From NCBI GenBank assembly GCA_902786265.1, contig CADACE010000002.1, forward strand, positions 62,001-126,000: 64,000 bases of DNA, given 5' to 3'. Shown one piece after another: positions 55,588-64,000 of this stretch; the stretch's first letter is position 1, and each line of letters starts with the position of its first letter. The notes beneath the pieces are model-generated. The model was not told the DNA's origin, ran no database searches, and saw only the letters and a program-made list of their open reading frames with translations. Both the position numbers and the translations under genes were made by a program. The stretch is from an uncultured Chloroflexota bacterium. GTDB lineage: Bacteria > Chloroflexota > Anaerolineae > Anaerolineales > Anaerolineaceae.

Positions 55588-58500
55588 GTGGAAACGAAAG
55601 GTTTGGTTGCATTAGGAATCAGTCTTGCATCTCCGGACACCATCCGCAGCTGGTCTCACGGCGAAGTTTTGAAGCCGGAAACCATTAACTACCGGCGCCT
55701 CCGCCCGGAAAAGGACGGCCTCTTTTGTGAGGCGATCTTCGGGCCTACCCGTGACTGGCAGTGTTATTGCGGTAAGTATAAGAACCCTCGTTACAAAGGG
55801 ATCATCTGTGACAAGTGCGGTGTTGAAGTTACAAAAGCTTCTGTTCGCCGCGAACGTCTTGGACATATTGAACTTGCAACCCCGATTGCTCATATTTGGT
55901 ATACACGCCGTATCCCGTCATATCTCGGTTTGCTTTTAGATATTTCCCGCAGAAATTTAGACCGTGTTCTCTATTTTGCGCAGTATATCGTCACCTATGT
56001 CGATGAAGAAGCCCGACAAAAAGCACTCAGCAAATTAGAAGATGATATCAATGGTACAGAACGCGAACGTGCTCAGGAAGTAAATGCGAAAATTCTCAGC
56101 GTAAAACGTGAACGTGATGCAAAACTGAAAGCTCTTCAGGAAAAACGCGATCAGCTTCAATCAAGGGCTGAAGAAGAAATCAGCAAGCGGCTGGATCCTG
56201 TCATGCGCGAAGGACAGCGTCTGGAACAAACCCTGCAGGATTCTGTAGGACAGGCAGCAGCTCTGGATTTACATTTTAACGCTGCAGACGTGACAATTGT
56301 AAAAGCCGGCGAAACCATTTCTTTCCAGCATATTTCCACCGTTCAGGATACCGTTCGGGAAAAGCTCGAATCACTTGAGAAAGAAATCAAACAACAGCAG
56401 CAGGCTGATATCGAAAAACTCGACATCGAAAAAATGAAAATTCGTGCCGAAGCTGAAGAACAGATGGAAGCATTGCGCAGCCAGCACGCGGATCAGTCTA
56501 CTGAAACACAAAGCCAGAATTCCAAACTCCGCGAAGAATTGGAAGATCTGCAGCCTTTCACTTTCCTGAGTGAAACTTCTTATCGCGAACTGCGCTCCCG
56601 CTGGGGGCAGGTTTTCCGCGCTGACATGGGTGCAGAAGCTTTCTATGATATTCTCAAGCGCCTGGATCTGGATCAACTTTCCAAGGATCTTTGGAATGAA
56701 GTCCGCACCACAAAATCCAAGCAGAAACGTAAGAAGGCAACTTCCCGACTGAAGGTCGTTGAATCTTTCCGCGCTTCTCATAATCATCCGGAATGGATGA
56801 TCATGACAGTTTTGCCGGTTATACCTCCGGATCTGCGCCCGATGGTTCAGCTGGATGGCGGCCGTTTCGCTACTTCTGACCTGAACGATCTTTATCGCCG
56901 CGTCATCAACCGCAATAACCGTCTGAAGAGACTGTTGGAACTCGGCGCTCCGGATGTGATCGTTCGCAACGAAAAACGTATGCTCCAGGAAGCCGTTGAC
57001 TCTCTGATCGACAACTCTCAGCGCGGCAAAGCACTTTCCCGCCGTGGCCGCCGCGAGCTGAAATCTCTGAGTGACATGCTGAAGGGTAAGAAAGGTCGTT
57101 TCCGCCGCAATCTGCTGGGTAAACGCGTCGACTATTCCGGCCGTTCCGTTATCGTTGTCGGTCCGAAGCTCAAGCTGTACCAGTGCGGTCTGCCGAAGTC
57201 CATGGCATTGGAACTTTATATGCCCTTCGTCATTTCCCGCCTGTGCAAGCATGGCTATGCTACTAACGTTAAAGGTGCACGCCGCTTGATCGAACGCAAC
57301 CGCACCGAAGTATGGGAAGTTCTGGAAGAAGTTATCGGAGAACGCCCGGTAATGTTGAACCGTGCGCCAACCCTGCACCGTCTGGGTATTCAGGCTTTTG
57401 AACCGATCCTGATCGAAGGGTCCGCCATTCAGCTGCACCCGCTGGTTTGTACAGCTTTCAATGCTGACTTTGACGGTGACCAGATGGCTGTCCATGTACC
57501 GCTTTCCGATAAAGCTGTCAATGAAGCCCGCACCCTGATGCTGGCTTCCAAGAACCTGCTGAAGCCTGCAGACGGCGAACCGATCATCAGCCCGTCCAAA
57601 GATATGGTTCTCGGTATTTATTATCTGACTATGGAACTTGGGCAGGATCATCCTGGCGATGGACGCGCTTTCTATGACTTCGATGAAGTCAAATACTGCT
57701 ACGACGTCAACCAGGTCAATCTGCACACGAAGATCAAGTTCAAAGCCACGACTTACTATGATGAAGATGGCAAACGCATGGATGAACCGGTGACCAAGAT
57801 CATCGATACCACCGTCGGCCGTGTGATCTTCAACAACATTCTGCCGGAAAAGATGCTCTTCAAGAACATGACCTTCGGCAAGGGTGAAATTAAAGACCTG
57901 ATTTCTGAAGTTTACGATGTCTGTGGTCAGGATGAAACGACAATCGTTGCCGACTCCATTAAGGATATCGGTTTTGAATTCTCCATGCGTTCCGGTCTTA
58001 CCATGGCTGTTTCCGACATTACTGTTCCGCCGGAACGAAATCAGCTGCAGCATCAGGCAGACGAAGAAGTTGAAAAGATCAACAAACAGTATCGCAAAGG
58101 TCTGCTCACAGCAGCCGAACGCGATGACCGTATCGTTGCAGTCTGGCAGGAAACAACCAATAAGGTATCCAAGGCTGTTCGCAACTTCATGGATCCGGAA
58201 GGTGACATGGCTATCATGGCAAACTCCGGAGCTACCAAGGGTGGTTTCGGTCCTATCGGTCAGTTGGCCGGTATGCGCGGTTTGATGGCTGACCCGTCCG
58301 GTCGTATCATCACCCTGCCGATTAAATCGAACTTCCGTGAAGGTCTGGACGCACTGGAGTACTTCATTTCCACTCATGGTGCCCGAAAAGGTCTGGCAGA
58401 TACCGCGCTGCGTACGGCAGATGCCGGTTACCTGACCCGCCGTCTTGTAGATATTGCTCAGGATCTGATCATCAATGATGAAGACTGCGGTACCGATGAA

Positions 58501-59820
58501 GGTATTTACATCCGCCGTTCTGATGATGTTGCTAAACAGTCTTACGCAGAACGTATTTACGGCCGTGTAACCGCTGAACGCGTTGTCGATCTCGAAACAG
58601 GCGAAATACTCCTTGAAAAGGGCGAAATGATCGATCATGAAGCAGCACGCAAGATTCAGGCTGCAAATGTTCAGGAAATGAAAGTCCGCTCACCGATGAC
58701 CTGTCAGCTCAAACATGGTATCTGCGCAAAATGCTACGGTATGGATCTCGGCCGCGGAAAACTGGCTGAACTGGGTGCCGCTGTCGGTACCGTTGCAGCT
58801 CAGTCCATCGGTGAACCGGGTACCCAGCTGACCCTGCGTACCTTCCACTCCGGTGGTGTTGCCCAGGGTGGTGACATTACTTCCGGTCTGCCTCGTGTTG
58901 AGGAACTTTTCGAAGCCCGCCGTACACCGAAGGGTGAAGCTATCATTGCTCAAATCTCCGGTAAGGCATTTATCATGCAGAATGATAAATACGACGATGT
59001 CCGCATTGTACGCATCGAAAACAGCGAATTGGTCTCTGACACATATACCATCGAAGAAGGCTGGGATATCGCGGTTGAAGATGAAATGCGGGTTGAACTG
59101 GGAGACACAATTGCGTCACAGGGTGAAACAACTATCGGCGCAGCTCACGCTGGACAGGTTCGCGTGGAAGACAACAAAGTGATCGTGACTTATGAAAATC
59201 ATATGTCTGAGGAATACAACATTCCGACGAACGCCCGCTTACTGGTCAAGGATGGAGAAATCGTTTCCGCTGGTACACCGCTGACAGAAGGTTCACTGAA
59301 TCCGCACATGATCCTGAAACTGAATGGCCGCGATGCCTGCCAGATGTATATGCTGAAGGAAATCCAGGATGTTTACCGTACTCAGGGTCAGAATATCAAT
59401 GATAAACACTTTGAAGTGATTATCCGTAAGATGCTCGGCAAGGTCCAGATCACAAGCTCCGGTGACTCACCGTATCTGCCGATGGATGTAGTCGATTATC
59501 TGACATTGAAAGATATCAACCGCCGGCTCGAAGAAGAGGGCAAGACCCCTGCGAAATATGTTGAAATTCTTCTGGGTGTCACCAAGGCTTCACTGTCAAC
59601 CGATTCCTGGCTGTCCGCATCCTCATTCCAGCATACCATCAAGGTTCTGGCCAGCGCAGCTATCGGCGGTCTGAAAGACCCGCTCTATGGTCTGAAAGAA
59701 AACGTTATTATCGGTAAGCTGATCCCCGCCGGTACCGGTTTCGTACCCGGACGCTTTATCCAGGGCGATGAGATCGTTGACGGTCAGCAGGCAGTCATCT
59801 CTAATCTGCCGACTGAGTAA
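55588..59820 (+). CDS. rpoC: RNA polymerase subunit beta'
   Basis: This 1410-residue subunit forms half of the polymerase active centre. The N-terminal zinc ribbon cysteines are at 59, 61, 74 and 77. The active-site NADFDGD motif is at 625-631. The bridge helix and trigger loop regions are seen in [25 protein letters not shown] and [16 protein letters not shown], and the second zinc site in CGTDEGIYI and [13 protein letters not shown]. Between about 148 and 322 there is an insertion relative to E. coli and Bacillus, mostly coiled coil. The start is GTG with AAGGAG eight bases upstream. No rpoB gene is adjacent; the upstream neighbour is the TPR-like gene, and the gene has its own promoter region and terminator. 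Confidence 0.97.
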   Translation: METKGLVALGISLASPDTIRSWSHGEVLKPETINYRRLRPEKDGLFCEAIFGPTRDWQCYCGKYKNPRYKGIICDKCGVEVTKASVRRERLGHIELATPIAHIWYTRRIPSYLGLLLDISRRNLDRVLYFAQYIVTYVDEEARQKALSKLEDDINGTERERAQEVNAKILSVKRERDAKLKALQEKRDQLQSRAEEEISKRLDPVMREGQRLEQTLQDSVGQAAALDLHFNAADVTIVKAGETISFQHISTVQDTVREKLESLEKEIKQQQQADIEKLDIEKMKIRAEAEEQMEALRSQHADQSTETQSQNSKLREELEDLQPFTFLSETSYRELRSRWGQVFRADMGAEAFYDILKRLDLDQLSKDLWNEVRTTKSKQKRKKATSRLKVVESFRASHNHPEWMIMTVLPVIPPDLRPMVQLDGGRFATSDLNDLYRRVINRNNRLKRLLELGAPDVIVRNEKRMLQEAVDSLIDNSQRGKALSRRGRRELKSLSDMLKGKKGRFRRNLLGKRVDYSGRSVIVVGPKLKLYQCGLPKSMALELYMPFVISRLCKHGYATNVKGARRLIERNRTEVWEVLEEVIGERPVMLNRAPTLHRLGIQAFEPILIEGSAIQLHPLVCTAFNADFDGDQMAVHVPLSDKAVNEARTLMLASKNLLKPADGEPIISPSKDMVLGIYYLTMELGQDHPGDGRAFYDFDEVKYCYDVNQVNLHTKIKFKATTYYDEDGKRMDEPVTKIIDTTVGRVIFNNILPEKMLFKNMTFGKGEIKDLISEVYDVCGQDETTIVADSIKDIGFEFSMRSGLTMAVSDITVPPERNQLQHQADEEVEKINKQYRKGLLTAAERDDRIVAVWQETTNKVSKAVRNFMDPEGDMAIMANSGATKGGFGPIGQLAGMRGLMADPSGRIITLPIKSNFREGLDALEYFISTHGARKGLADTALRTADAGYLTRRLVDIAQDLIINDEDCGTDEGIYIRRSDDVAKQSYAERIYGRVTAERVVDLETGEILLEKGEMIDHEAARKIQAANVQEMKVRSPMTCQLKHGICAKCYGMDLGRGKLAELGAAVGTVAAQSIGEPGTQLTLRTFHSGGVAQGGDITSGLPRVEELFEARRTPKGEAIIAQISGKAFIMQNDKYDDVRIVRIENSELVSDTYTIEEGWDIAVEDEMRVELGDTIASQGETTIGAAHAGQVRVEDNKVIVTYENHMSEEYNIPTNARLLVKDGEIVSAGTPLTEGSLNPHMILKLNGRDACQMYMLKEIQDVYRTQGQNINDKHFEVIIRKMLGKVQITSSGDSPYLPMDVVDYLTLKDINRRLEEEGKTPAKYVEILLGVTKASLSTDSWLSASSFQHTIKVLASAAIGGLKDPLYGLKENVIIGKLIPAGTGFVPGRFIQGDEIVDGQQAVISNLPTE

Positions 59821-59838
59821 TCAATTTTGATGAGTTAT

Positions 59839-59870
59839 CAAAACCGGAACTCAATAGGGTTCCGGTTTTT
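59839..59870 (+). terminator. Terminator of rpoC
   Basis: AAAACCGGAAC and GTTCCGGTTTT form an 11-bp stem with a short loop, followed by TTCG; the stem starts 19 bases after the stop codon. Confidence 0.88.
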
Positions 59871-59987
59871 CGTTGTATAAGAAAGATTTTCGCGAATTCT
59901 AAAATGCAGCTGTAGTTTTTCCATATTTATACTTATTACTATTGATTTAAAAATGTCATCAAATTTCATTGATTTTTTACAAATATC

Positions 59988-60015
59988 TTGACACATATTT
60001 GTAATGGTATATAAT
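59988..60015 (+). promoter_or_regulatory. Promoter of the tRNA-Leu gene
   Basis: TTGACA (59988-59993) and TATAAT (60010-60015) are separated by 16 bases, both perfect consensus hexamers; the tRNA begins 16 bases after the -10 box. Confidence 0.85.
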
Positions 60016-60030
60016 CAATATTGTTGACGA

Positions 60031-60117
<87 letters not shown>

Positions 60118-60148
60118 AAGAGACCCCTAAAAAGGGTCTTTTTTTTTC
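60118..60148 (+). terminator. Terminator of the tRNA-Leu gene
   Basis: AAGAGACCC and GGGTCTTTT pair around CTAAAAA and are followed by a long T-run, one base after the encoded CCA. Confidence 0.92.
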
Positions 60149-60154
60149 AAACTT

Positions 60155-60181
60155 TTGACATTTTTCTGGTATATTTATAAT
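60155..60181 (+). promoter_or_regulatory. Promoter hexamers abutting the FtsB-like gene
   Basis: TTGACA (60155-60160) and TATAAT (60176-60181) lie 15 bases apart. The -10 box ends at the base before the ATG, which would put the transcript start inside the first codons. Confidence 0.45.
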
Positions 60182-60556
60182 ATGGGTTTATTAAAGGTTA
60201 TTAAACGGCATTTTTACATCCTGGTCCTGATTTTGATCGTTGTTTATCTGGTTATCGATCTGAACACACGTTTATCTACACTGACATTTTTGGAAAATCA
60301 GGAAGCAACACTCCAGGCGGATGTGGTAAATTTGCAATCTACACTTGACACCGTTCATGACCGCATTGTCTATGCTGAATCTGACACAGCTGTAGAGGAA
60401 TGGGCAAGACAACAAGGATTGATGAGAAAAGAGGACGACCATGTTATAATCCCTCTTCAGGGGCATTATGATACTCCAACTCCTACACCATATCCGGAAA
60501 TTGCTGTAACACCCGCCCCAAATTGGGAAATTTGGAAATCATTAATTTTTGACTAA
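60182..60556 (+). CDS. FtsB/DivIC-like septum formation initiator protein
   Basis: The 124-residue protein has one membrane helix (about 11-29), a coiled-coil stretch (RLSTLTFLENQEATLQADVVNLQSTLDTVHDRIVYAESDTA) and the FtsB/DivIC end motif VEEWARQQGLMRKEDDHVIIPL, followed by a short Thr/Pro-rich tail. FtsB/DivIC proteins join the divisome with FtsL and FtsQ/DivIB. The start at 60182 has no ribosome binding site and directly follows a -10-like box, so either the mRNA is leaderless or the transcript comes from further upstream. folD follows after 13 bases. Confidence 0.82.
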   Translation: MGLLKVIKRHFYILVLILIVVYLVIDLNTRLSTLTFLENQEATLQADVVNLQSTLDTVHDRIVYAESDTAVEEWARQQGLMRKEDDHVIIPLQGHYDTPTPTPYPEIAVTPAPNWEIWKSLIFD

Positions 60557-60569
60557 ATTGGAAGAGAAA

Positions 60570-61442
60570 ATGACTGCAGAAATAATAGACGGGAAAAAAC
60601 TCGCTGAATCGATCAAGGAAGATATAAAAAACACTATTGCTGTGCGTAAAGCCCAGAATCTGCCAATACCCGGGCTCGCAACTGTTTTGGTTGGGAATAA
60701 TCCTGCTTCTAAAACCTATGTAGCGAATAAGATTAAAACTACCGCAGCGTTAGGAATCCGGTCTTACTCATATGAATTAGAAGAAAATACATCTCAGGAA
60801 TCTCTTGAGATGTTGATTTCAGAATTAAATGACAATCCTGAAGTACAAGGTATTTTGGTGCAGCTTCCGCTTCCGGAACATCTTTCTGAAGATAAAGTAC
60901 TCCATTCCATTTCTCCCAAAAAAGATGTTGATGGTATCCATCCTTACAACGCAGGGCTTCTGTCACGAAAGTATAGTGAACCGCTTTTTTACCCCTGTAC
61001 ACCGTCCGGAATCATGCGCATGATCGAAAGTGTGTGCCCAGATATAAGCGGAATGAAAGCGGCGGTAGTAGGGAGATCATCTATTGTCGGCATGCCAACC
61101 GCTATGATGCTGAGCCGCTCCAATGCCACACCCACGATTTGCCACAGCTATACAAAAGATTTGGATGAAATCTGTCGTGAATCGGATATATTGGTTGCTG
61201 CCGCGGGATCTCCTCATCTGATTCAGGGAGACTGGATCAAACCCGGTGCCATTGTCATTGATGTGGGTATTAATCATATACCCGATTCGACAAAACCACA
61301 CGGCTATCGTCTGGTTGGAGATGTTGATTTCGATGAAGCTGTGAAACGCGCGGGAGCAATATCTCCTGTTCCGGGCGGAGTCGGTCCGATGACTATTGCT
61401 ATGCTTATGGCCAATACCCTGAAAGCAATAGAATACCGATAA
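60570..61442 (+). CDS. folD: Bifunctional methylenetetrahydrofolate dehydrogenase/cyclohydrolase
   Basis: FolD interconverts 5,10-methylene- and 10-formyl-tetrahydrofolate with NADP. The 290-residue product has the substrate motif PASKTYVANKIKTTAALGI, with the catalytic lysine near residue 55, VQGILVQLPLPEHL, KDVDGIHPYNAG, PCTPSGIMRMIE, the NADP-binding VVGRSSIVGMPTAMML and the end motif SPVPGGVGPMTIAMLMANTL. Length is typical. ATG 60570 follows GGAAG by five bases. It lies between the FtsB-like and GntR-type genes. Confidence 0.96.
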   Translation: MTAEIIDGKKLAESIKEDIKNTIAVRKAQNLPIPGLATVLVGNNPASKTYVANKIKTTAALGIRSYSYELEENTSQESLEMLISELNDNPEVQGILVQLPLPEHLSEDKVLHSISPKKDVDGIHPYNAGLLSRKYSEPLFYPCTPSGIMRMIESVCPDISGMKAAVVGRSSIVGMPTAMMLSRSNATPTICHSYTKDLDEICRESDILVAAAGSPHLIQGDWIKPGAIVIDVGINHIPDSTKPHGYRLVGDVDFDEAVKRAGAISPVPGGVGPMTIAMLMANTLKAIEYR

Positions 61443-61533
61443 TTTTGAATTCATGCCGGTAATTTCCACTTTACTGCTTTCGGGAATGTCTTCCGGTTCG
61501 AATCAATTAAAAAGCAGCCAATTCGGAGGAAAA

Positions 61534-62277
61534 ATGTCTGAATACACGAATTCAAATGACAATTTGACCTTATTTCAAAAACTGAACATGCAGCTCGCAG
61601 AAATAATTGAAGCAACACCTGCGGGGCAAAAATTAAAATCGGAACCGGAGCTGGCTGCTTCCCTGGGAGTGTCAAGAGCTACACTCAGAGAAGCAATGCG
61701 CAGTTTTGAAAGCCAGGGATTGATCCGAAGACGTCAGGGTGTAGGCACTTTTGTACTCGATCAAAAACAAAATATCGAATCCGGATTGGAAATATTAGAA
61801 AGCATTGAAACCCAGGCTACCCGATTAGGGATGGACGTAAAAATGGGCTATCTGGGAATAAATAAAACAGTAGCCGGTGAGGAATTCGGGAGAAAACTTA
61901 ATATCAGCCCCAAATCTCAAATAGTAAAAATATCGCGGGTCATTTGGGTCTCAGATCATCCGGTCGCTTTCCTCATAGATGTTCTGCCTGATCATATCTT
62001 GTCAGACGATGATCTTGTCAATGGATTTACAGGATCTGTTCTTGACCTTATCATAAAACGCGGCACATATGATTTATCCCACTCAAAAACCTATATCAGT
62101 GCCTGTCCTGCAACAAGTGACATAGCAAAAAAGATACAAATGCAGCGAGGGGATGTTATACAGAAATTTGAAGCATATCTCATAGAAAAATCAGGAAGAA
62201 TCATAGATTATTCAGAGAGTTATTTTGCTCCGGGCTTTTTTAAATTCCATGTGATTCGAAAAATCGGTAATTTTTAG
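61534..62277 (+). CDS. GntR-family regulator with UTRA ligand-binding domain
   Basis: The 247-residue protein has an N-terminal winged-helix domain (QLAEIIEATPAGQKLKSEPELAASLGVSRATLREAMRSFESQGLIRRRQGVGTFVLD, about residues 20-77) and a C-terminal UTRA domain (about 95-245) with ISRVIWVSDHPVAFLIDVLPDHIL and YFAPGFFKFHVIRKI. UTRA proteins bind sugar phosphates or related effectors. The DNA-binding part starts in the FadR-like style (LREAMR), which is slightly unusual with a UTRA domain. ATG 61534 follows CGGAGG by five bases. The target is unknown; the gene that follows codes for a membrane protein. Confidence 0.86.
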   Translation: MSEYTNSNDNLTLFQKLNMQLAEIIEATPAGQKLKSEPELAASLGVSRATLREAMRSFESQGLIRRRQGVGTFVLDQKQNIESGLEILESIETQATRLGMDVKMGYLGINKTVAGEEFGRKLNISPKSQIVKISRVIWVSDHPVAFLIDVLPDHILSDDDLVNGFTGSVLDLIIKRGTYDLSHSKTYISACPATSDIAKKIQMQRGDVIQKFEAYLIEKSGRIIDYSESYFAPGFFKFHVIRKIGNF

Positions 62278-62326
62278 ACTGTAAAGTAGAATTCAAGACA
62301 GATTCTCATATCAAAGGATTACAGAT

Positions 62327-64000
62327 ATGGATCATTTGAAAAAGAAGCCTGAATTAAAAAACAATATTGTTTTCATTGGATTGCTCACAATAGTTGTGAG
62401 CATTTCTTACGGTATTGGTATTTCAAGGCTGAGCTTCTATGGAGATGACTGGATCTATATTTACAATTACCACATCGCAGGTTCCGAAAGCTTCACTCTT
62501 TTCACTCAAACGGATCGTCCTTTTTCCGCATGGATTTATATCCTGACATCCTCCTTATTCCGTGAATCACCAATTTATTATCATATTTACCTCTTGGTTT
62601 TTCGCTGGCTTTCTGCATTTCTTTTCTGGAGAATTTTATCCGATTCATTTGAGAATAAAAAAATTCCGCTGACGGCAGCCCTTTTATTTTCTACGTATCC
62701 GGGTTTTCAGCAGCAACCGATATCGGTCGAGTTTGTGATGCATTTTACAAGCCTGGTATTGGTAGAATTTTCTCTAAGAATTATGCAGAAAGCTTTTTTT
62801 CAATCCCGTGGAAAACTATTTCTTTTGCTGATCCTCAGCATCGCATCCGCCGGATTGGGAATCTTTACTTGCGAATACTTTTTGGGATTAGAACTGGCAA
62901 GGCCGTTATTTCTTATTTTCACCATAAAAAAACACAACGATGGCCAAAATCAGCTTTCATGGAAAAGAATAATTCCTTTTCTGATCCCTTATATTCTGAT
63001 GGCAGGTTTCTATTTCATATGGCGTATTTTTATTTTCTCTTTTACAACATATGAGCCCAAATTAGTCAATGCGTTAAAGGATGATCCATTTACAGGAATT
63101 AAATTATTGTTCACCAAAATCGTGCAGGATCTTATTACAGTGCTGTTTCGTGCTTACCGACTGATATTCTCCCGTCCTGCAAATATATCCAGAATCGCAG
63201 GTATTAGCATATTTGCTATTATTTTTTGTATTATTTTTACTTTGTATTACCTTTCGTTCCGAAACGATAAATCAAGCACAAAAAATAAAGAACATATCGG
63301 AATGCTTATACTTGGATTTGCTTTGTTGTTCTTATCAGGTATTCCTTATTGGGGAACATTTTTAGATGTATCAACCGACTTTCCGTGGGATCGTTCCACA
63401 TTATCATTTTCTCCCGGTGCTGCCATTGTTATCGCGGTATTGCTTGAGATTGCATTCACCCCGCTTTTTTTCTATGCTGCCGCTGCTACAGTAACGGCTC
63501 TTTCAGTGCTTTTCCATATTCAGAACACACAAATATACATCTATGAAGCTGAAAAAATGAATGATTATTTCTGGCAGCTCGCATGGCGCGCACCGGAGCT
63601 TGAACCGGGAACGATCCTGGCTTCTGAAAACATTCCGCTGGACCGCACCAGTGACAGTGACCTCTCTCCGGTAGTCAACTGGCAGTATGCGCCGGAAAAA
63701 CGCGGACTGTGGTATGACTATAAATATTTTGATCTCGACTTGCGGGAAGGTTTCTATTACATTGATCCCTCAACACCGATACCGGTAGATCATACCTATC
63801 GGTCGCATATGTTCAGATCATCCACAGACAAAACTCTGGGAATATTTTACAAAAAAGGCGGATGCCTGCAAATTATCGATGGATCCAACACAGACTACCC
63901 CGGACTTCCCGATTCCCTCATTCGTATCGCACGGCTTTCTGACCCGGGACTGATCAATATCCAGACGGGATCACAGGCTGTTCCGCCGCTCCCTATTGGA
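62327..64000 (+). CDS. Polytopic membrane protein, GT-C-type candidate, cut by window edge
   Basis: The frame is open from ATG 62327 to the end (558 codons), with AAAGGA eight bases before the start. About ten hydrophobic helices cover residues 15-400, followed by a soluble region. The first outer loop reads RLSFYGDDWIYIYNYHIAG; the D-D-W pattern there is a common feature of GT-C glycosyltransferase-like proteins. The soluble end contains EPGTILASENIPLDRTSDSDLSPVVNWQYAPEKRGLWYDY, a type of C-terminal domain seen in multi-helix proteins of unknown function in Chloroflexota. The substrate is not known and the stop codon lies beyond the window. Confidence 0.6.
   Translation, partial: MDHLKKKPELKNNIVFIGLLTIVVSISYGIGISRLSFYGDDWIYIYNYHIAGSESFTLFTQTDRPFSAWIYILTSSLFRESPIYYHIYLLVFRWLSAFLFWRILSDSFENKKIPLTAALLFSTYPGFQQQPISVEFVMHFTSLVLVEFSLRIMQKAFFQSRGKLFLLLILSIASAGLGIFTCEYFLGLELARPLFLIFTIKKHNDGQNQLSWKRIIPFLIPYILMAGFYFIWRIFIFSFTTYEPKLVNALKDDPFTGIKLLFTKIVQDLITVLFRAYRLIFSRPANISRIAGISIFAIIFCIIFTLYYLSFRNDKSSTKNKEHIGMLILGFALLFLSGIPYWGTFLDVSTDFPWDRSTLSFSPGAAIVIAVLLEIAFTPLFFYAAAATVTALSVLFHIQNTQIYIYEAEKMNDYFWQLAWRAPELEPGTILASENIPLDRTSDSDLSPVVNWQYAPEKRGLWYDYKYFDLDLREGFYYIDPSTPIPVDHTYRSHMFRSSTDKTLGIFYKKGGCLQIIDGSNTDYPGLPDSLIRIARLSDPGLINIQTGSQAVPPLPIG

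Noticed and set aside
56371..58638. 755-codon open frame antisense to rpoC
   Set aside because: It mirrors the codon structure of rpoC on the other strand, has no ribosome binding site and its translation looks unlike any folded protein family. rpoC is certain.
61534..62277. GntR regulator as controlling folD
   Set aside because: It lies downstream of folD on the same strand with no operator-like dyad seen at folD; the target cannot be deduced from position.

Overview
The window looks like a chromosome segment of a strictly anaerobic bacterium of the phylum Chloroflexota, most likely class Anaerolineae. This placement is an inference from gene style and was not tested by any search. It rests on Thr/Pro-rich linkers before SUMF1-fold domains, a lamin-tail-domain lipid-anchored or membrane-anchored protein, DUF4013 and DUF6311-like membrane proteins, a bacterial radical-SAM Elp3, YacP/RecR/YbaB/DnaX in one cluster, an electron-bifurcating HydABC hydrogenase, and the absence of any outer-membrane biogenesis gene. 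Shine-Dalgarno sites are mostly GGAGG-type, promoters are sigma-A like (TTGACA/TATAAT), and many genes are coupled by 4-8 bp overlaps. I see no prophage, insertion sequence, CRISPR array or rRNA.

Layout. 1-2.4 kb: a sugar/nucleoside-type ABC importer (ATPase, cut by the window edge, and BMP-family binding protein) behind a 220-nt leader full of inverted repeats. 2.5-4.9 kb: a split ThrE-type amino-acid exporter diverging from an EutH-like permease. 5-13.2 kb: a plus-strand run with a GNAT-fold protein, a GT87-like membrane protein, a CapA-type secreted protein, Elp3 and three envelope proteins of unknown role. 13.2-23.7 kb: a long minus-strand run, from PBP1-type peptidoglycan synthase through a DUF6909-like protein, two SUMF1-fold proteins, a lamin-tail protein, dnaX, ybaB, recR and yacP. 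23.9-32.1 kb: tandem c-di-AMP-receptor-like proteins, DUF4013, an amidase-3 fold protein with an altered active site, an AI-2E-family permease and a FHA protein with a long repetitive low-complexity tail.

32.4-40.7 kb: an mrfA-mrfB type DNA-repair pair in which the MrfA-like helicase carries an embedded, intact HNH nuclease motif; a likely 6S RNA gene with its own promoter and terminators; and the hydC-hydB-hydA operon. 41-43.6 kb: an ArsR-controlled heavy-metal operon (arsR/smtB-type regulator, free HMA domain, Zn/Cd P-type ATPase), with a 170-bp array of 24 seven-base units lying between the last two genes. 43.7-55.4 kb: cell-surface proteins, a nucleotidyltransferase and galE, an acyltransferase, thiN, a nitroreductase, murJ and a membrane-anchored TPR-like protein. 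55.6-64 kb: rpoC without rpoB beside it, tRNA-Leu(CAG), a FtsB/DivIC-like protein, folD, a GntR/UTRA regulator and a GT-C-like membrane protein running off the end.

The observations most worth following are the MrfA-HNH helicase with its MrfB partner, the period-7 repeat arrays that end at ribosome binding sites, the multi-hairpin leader of the ABC binding protein, the palindrome around the rpoC promoter, the FHA protein with a prion-like repeat region, and the phosphorylase-like DUF6909 protein.
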